DNA of 6,954 nt from Chloroflexota bacterium (GTDB lineage Bacteria > Chloroflexota > Dehalococcoidia > GIF9 > AB-539-J10). The notes below the pieces were generated by a model. That model was not told the origin of the DNA. It saw only the letters and a program-made list of their open reading frames with translations, and ran no database searches. Where the stretch lies: NCBI GenBank assembly GCA_020346965.1, contig CP070793.1:1134893-1141846 (forward strand), in the 5' to 3' direction. Of this stretch, positions 5,569 to 6,954 are shown in pieces (the first letter of the stretch is position 1; every line of letters starts with the position of its first letter). The position numbers and the translations under genes were made by a program.

Positions 5569-6555
5569 TCACCCGAGGCTTAGGCTGGGAACTACGTCCA
5601 GGTCATATCGACTGGGCTTGCCACTTTGGAAATGATAATAACCGCAGGCAGCCACCATGGCCGCATTATCAGTGCAAAGTCGGGGAGGGGGAATAAGGAT
5701 GGGTACCGGTGAGTTGGCAAGAAAATGCTCTGTCAATGTCTTGTTGGCTGCTACTCCACCGCTAAGTAGGATCTGCTCAACTTTTAATTGCTTTGCTGCT
5801 TCAATCGTCTTGGCAACCAAAACATCGACTATAGCCAATTGGAAGCTGGCTGCGACGTCGGGAACCGAAAATCCTCCCTTTTGGACAAGGTGCCACAAGG
5901 CGGTTTTCAGGCCGCTGAAACTGAAATTATATGTTTCTTTGAGCCAGGCTCGGGGGAGAGTTAAGGAAGGAGTTCCAGAGTGGGCTGCCTGCTCTATGGC
6001 GGGACCTCCAGGGTACCCCAAACCCAGGATTCTAGCTGCTTTGTCGAATGCCTCCCCCGCAGCATCATCTAGGGTTCGCCCCAATTTCTTGAATTGTCCG
6101 TGTCCCTTCATTAGTATCAGATCACTGTGTCCACCGGAAACAATTAAGCAGAGACACGGAAATTTGACGCTAATCTTCTGGCTAGCTGAGGAATAATCCA
6201 GCCAATTAGCATAGATATGTGCCTCAAGATGGTTAATCCCGACAACAGGCATTTCTTTAGCCAGGGCTAGTGCCTTGGCTACGTTAACGCCGATCAACAG
6301 TGACCCGGCCAGTCCCGGTCCGAAAGTTACAGCGATTCCGTTGATATCCTGCCAGGAGGTTTCAGTCATCGCCTGACTGATAACCGGGATGATGGTGAGG
6401 AGGTGCTGCCTAGAGGCAACTTCTGGGACTACACCACCGTAACGAGCATGAATGTCTATCTGTGAGGATACAACGTCAGAGATAATTCTACTGCCGTCTT
6501 CTACTATGGCGGCGGCCGTTTCATCACAAGAGGTTTCAATACCCAGGATTTTCAT
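5569..6555 (-). CDS. tsaD: tRNA N6-adenosine threonylcarbamoyltransferase TsaD
   Basis: Transfers the threonylcarbamoyl group from threonylcarbamoyl-AMP to A37 of ANN-decoding tRNAs (t6A synthesis), acting in the cytosol with TsaB and TsaE in bacteria. The 328 residues are near the usual 330-345. Motifs in order: [16 protein letters not shown] (3-18), [16 protein letters not shown] (36-51), metal ligands H109 and H113 in [15 protein letters not shown] (139-147), [17 protein letters not shown] (162-178), [17 protein letters not shown] (211-219), LSGGVAANK (264-272), and the third metal ligand D296 in CTDNAAM. All catalytic elements are intact. The ATG at 6555 gives the standard N-terminus, although no good Shine-Dalgarno site precedes it. 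It starts only six bases after the antiporter stop, so translation is probably coupled. TsaB and TsaE are not in the window. Confidence 0.96.
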   Translation of the reverse strand: MKILGIETSCDETAAAIVEDGSRIISDVVSSQIDIHARYGGVVPEVASRQHLLTIIPVISQAMTETSWQDINGIAVTFGPGLAGSLLIGVNVAKALALAKEMPVVGINHLEAHIYANWLDYSSASQKISVKFPCLCLIVSGGHSDLILMKGHGQFKKLGRTLDDAAGEAFDKAARILGLGYPGGPAIEQAAHSGTPSLTLPRAWLKETYNFSFSGLKTALWHLVQKGGFSVPDVAASFQLAIVDVLVAKTIEAAKQLKVEQILLSGGVAANKTLTEHFLANSPVPILIPPPRLCTDNAAMVAACGYYHFQSGKPSRYDLDVVPSLSLG

Positions 6556-6561
6556 GGATTA

Positions 6562-6954
6562 CTAGATACTTGCTTCTCCTGACTTCCTGACAGCATATTG
6601 TATAAGAGGTGGTGCAAGGAGTCCGTGTACTACTGTTGTGACCGCCATAAGTGTGATTATGGTGCCTCCGAGCTCGTAGCCTGATAGTGCTTGAGCCGCC
6701 AAGAAAGAAAGACCTATGGCAACACCTGCTTGGTCTAGCATTGCAAGCCCGAGATACTTCCTAATCTTCGGCTCAGATTTTGATATGGCACCTCCTATGC
6801 TACACCCCGCTATCTTGCCGATACTTCTACCGACTACGTACATAATCACAAGAGGCCACATCAGATGAAAAAGTGAGAAGTCCATCTCCATGCCAACAGC
6901 GGCGAAGAACAGAACAAATACTGGCGTCATGATATTATCTATCAATTCGTTTGA
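6562..6954 (-). CDS. Cation/proton antiporter (CPA2/KefB-like), C-terminal part, cut by window edge
   Basis: The frame is open to the last base of the window (S-N-E precede the TTG at 6945), so this is the C-terminal 130 residues of a longer integral membrane protein, not a small gene starting at 6945. Hydrophobic stretches fit the last membrane helices of a monovalent cation:H+ antiporter: TPVFVLFFAAVGMEMDF, then MWPLVIMYVVGRSIGK, then the LDQAGVAIGLSFLAAQAL segment, which resembles the family's Q-A-G-V-A-x-G-L helix, then the final helix MAVTTVVHGLLAPPLIQY before a short polar tail. There is no C-terminal TrkA-N/RCK regulatory domain: the protein stops soon after the last helix. It presumably exchanges Na+ or K+ for H+. 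It is co-directional with tsaD, six bases upstream, and probably co-transcribed; no functional link is obvious. Confidence 0.85.
   Translation of the reverse strand, partial: SNELIDNIMTPVFVLFFAAVGMEMDFSLFHLMWPLVIMYVVGRSIGKIAGCSIGGAISKSEPKIRKYLGLAMLDQAGVAIGLSFLAAQALSGYELGGTIITLMAVTTVVHGLLAPPLIQYAVRKSGEASI

Noticed and set aside
5657..6196. Long plus-strand frame opposite tsaD
   Set aside because: It lies wholly inside the clearly conserved tsaD gene on the other strand and resembles no protein family.
6943..6945. TTG at 6945 as the start of a complete 127-residue membrane protein
   Set aside because: The frame remains open to the window end and the content matches only the C-terminal helices of a much longer antiporter.

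Overview
The window reads as ordinary chromosomal DNA from an anaerobic bacterium. A ferredoxin-dependent 2-oxoacid oxidoreductase with four separate subunits points to anaerobic, ferredoxin-based metabolism. The TsaD sequence and the overall gene style would suit a Chloroflexota/Dehalococcoidia-like or other uncultured anaerobe, but this assignment is weak and rests on remembered family sequences only. I see no intact mobile element, CRISPR array, rRNA or tRNA.

Layout. Positions 2-589 (+) hold the C-terminal end of a DUF2851 protein cut by the window edge. Positions 850-1965 (+) encode a Glu/Leu/Phe/Val-type amino acid dehydrogenase, closest in motifs to leucine dehydrogenase. A 313-base gap with possible RNA structure follows. 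Positions 2279-4858 (+) are a compact four-gene operon with gaps of +4, -11 and +4 bases: a 2x[4Fe-4S] ferredoxin (delta), a VorB-like alpha subunit, a TPP-binding beta subunit and a gamma subunit. Positions 4859-5568 are a gene-poor zone between convergent transcription units, with stem-loops, short repeats and two faint small-ORF remnants. On the minus strand, the end of a CPA-type cation/proton antiporter (6954-6562, partial) runs into tsaD (6555-5569) with only 6 bases between them.

How the genes work together. The dehydrogenase would deaminate branched-chain amino acids to 2-oxoacids. The adjacent VOR-like complex would oxidatively decarboxylate these to acyl-CoA, passing electrons to ferredoxin. 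That is a coherent amino-acid oxidation (or, in reverse, synthesis) module. The most notable sequence-level oddities are in the dehydrogenase: about ten extra residues between the two active-site lysines, and an altered dinucleotide-binding loop lacking the usual acidic residue after the second strand. I found no convincing new biological system; the remaining findings are modest.
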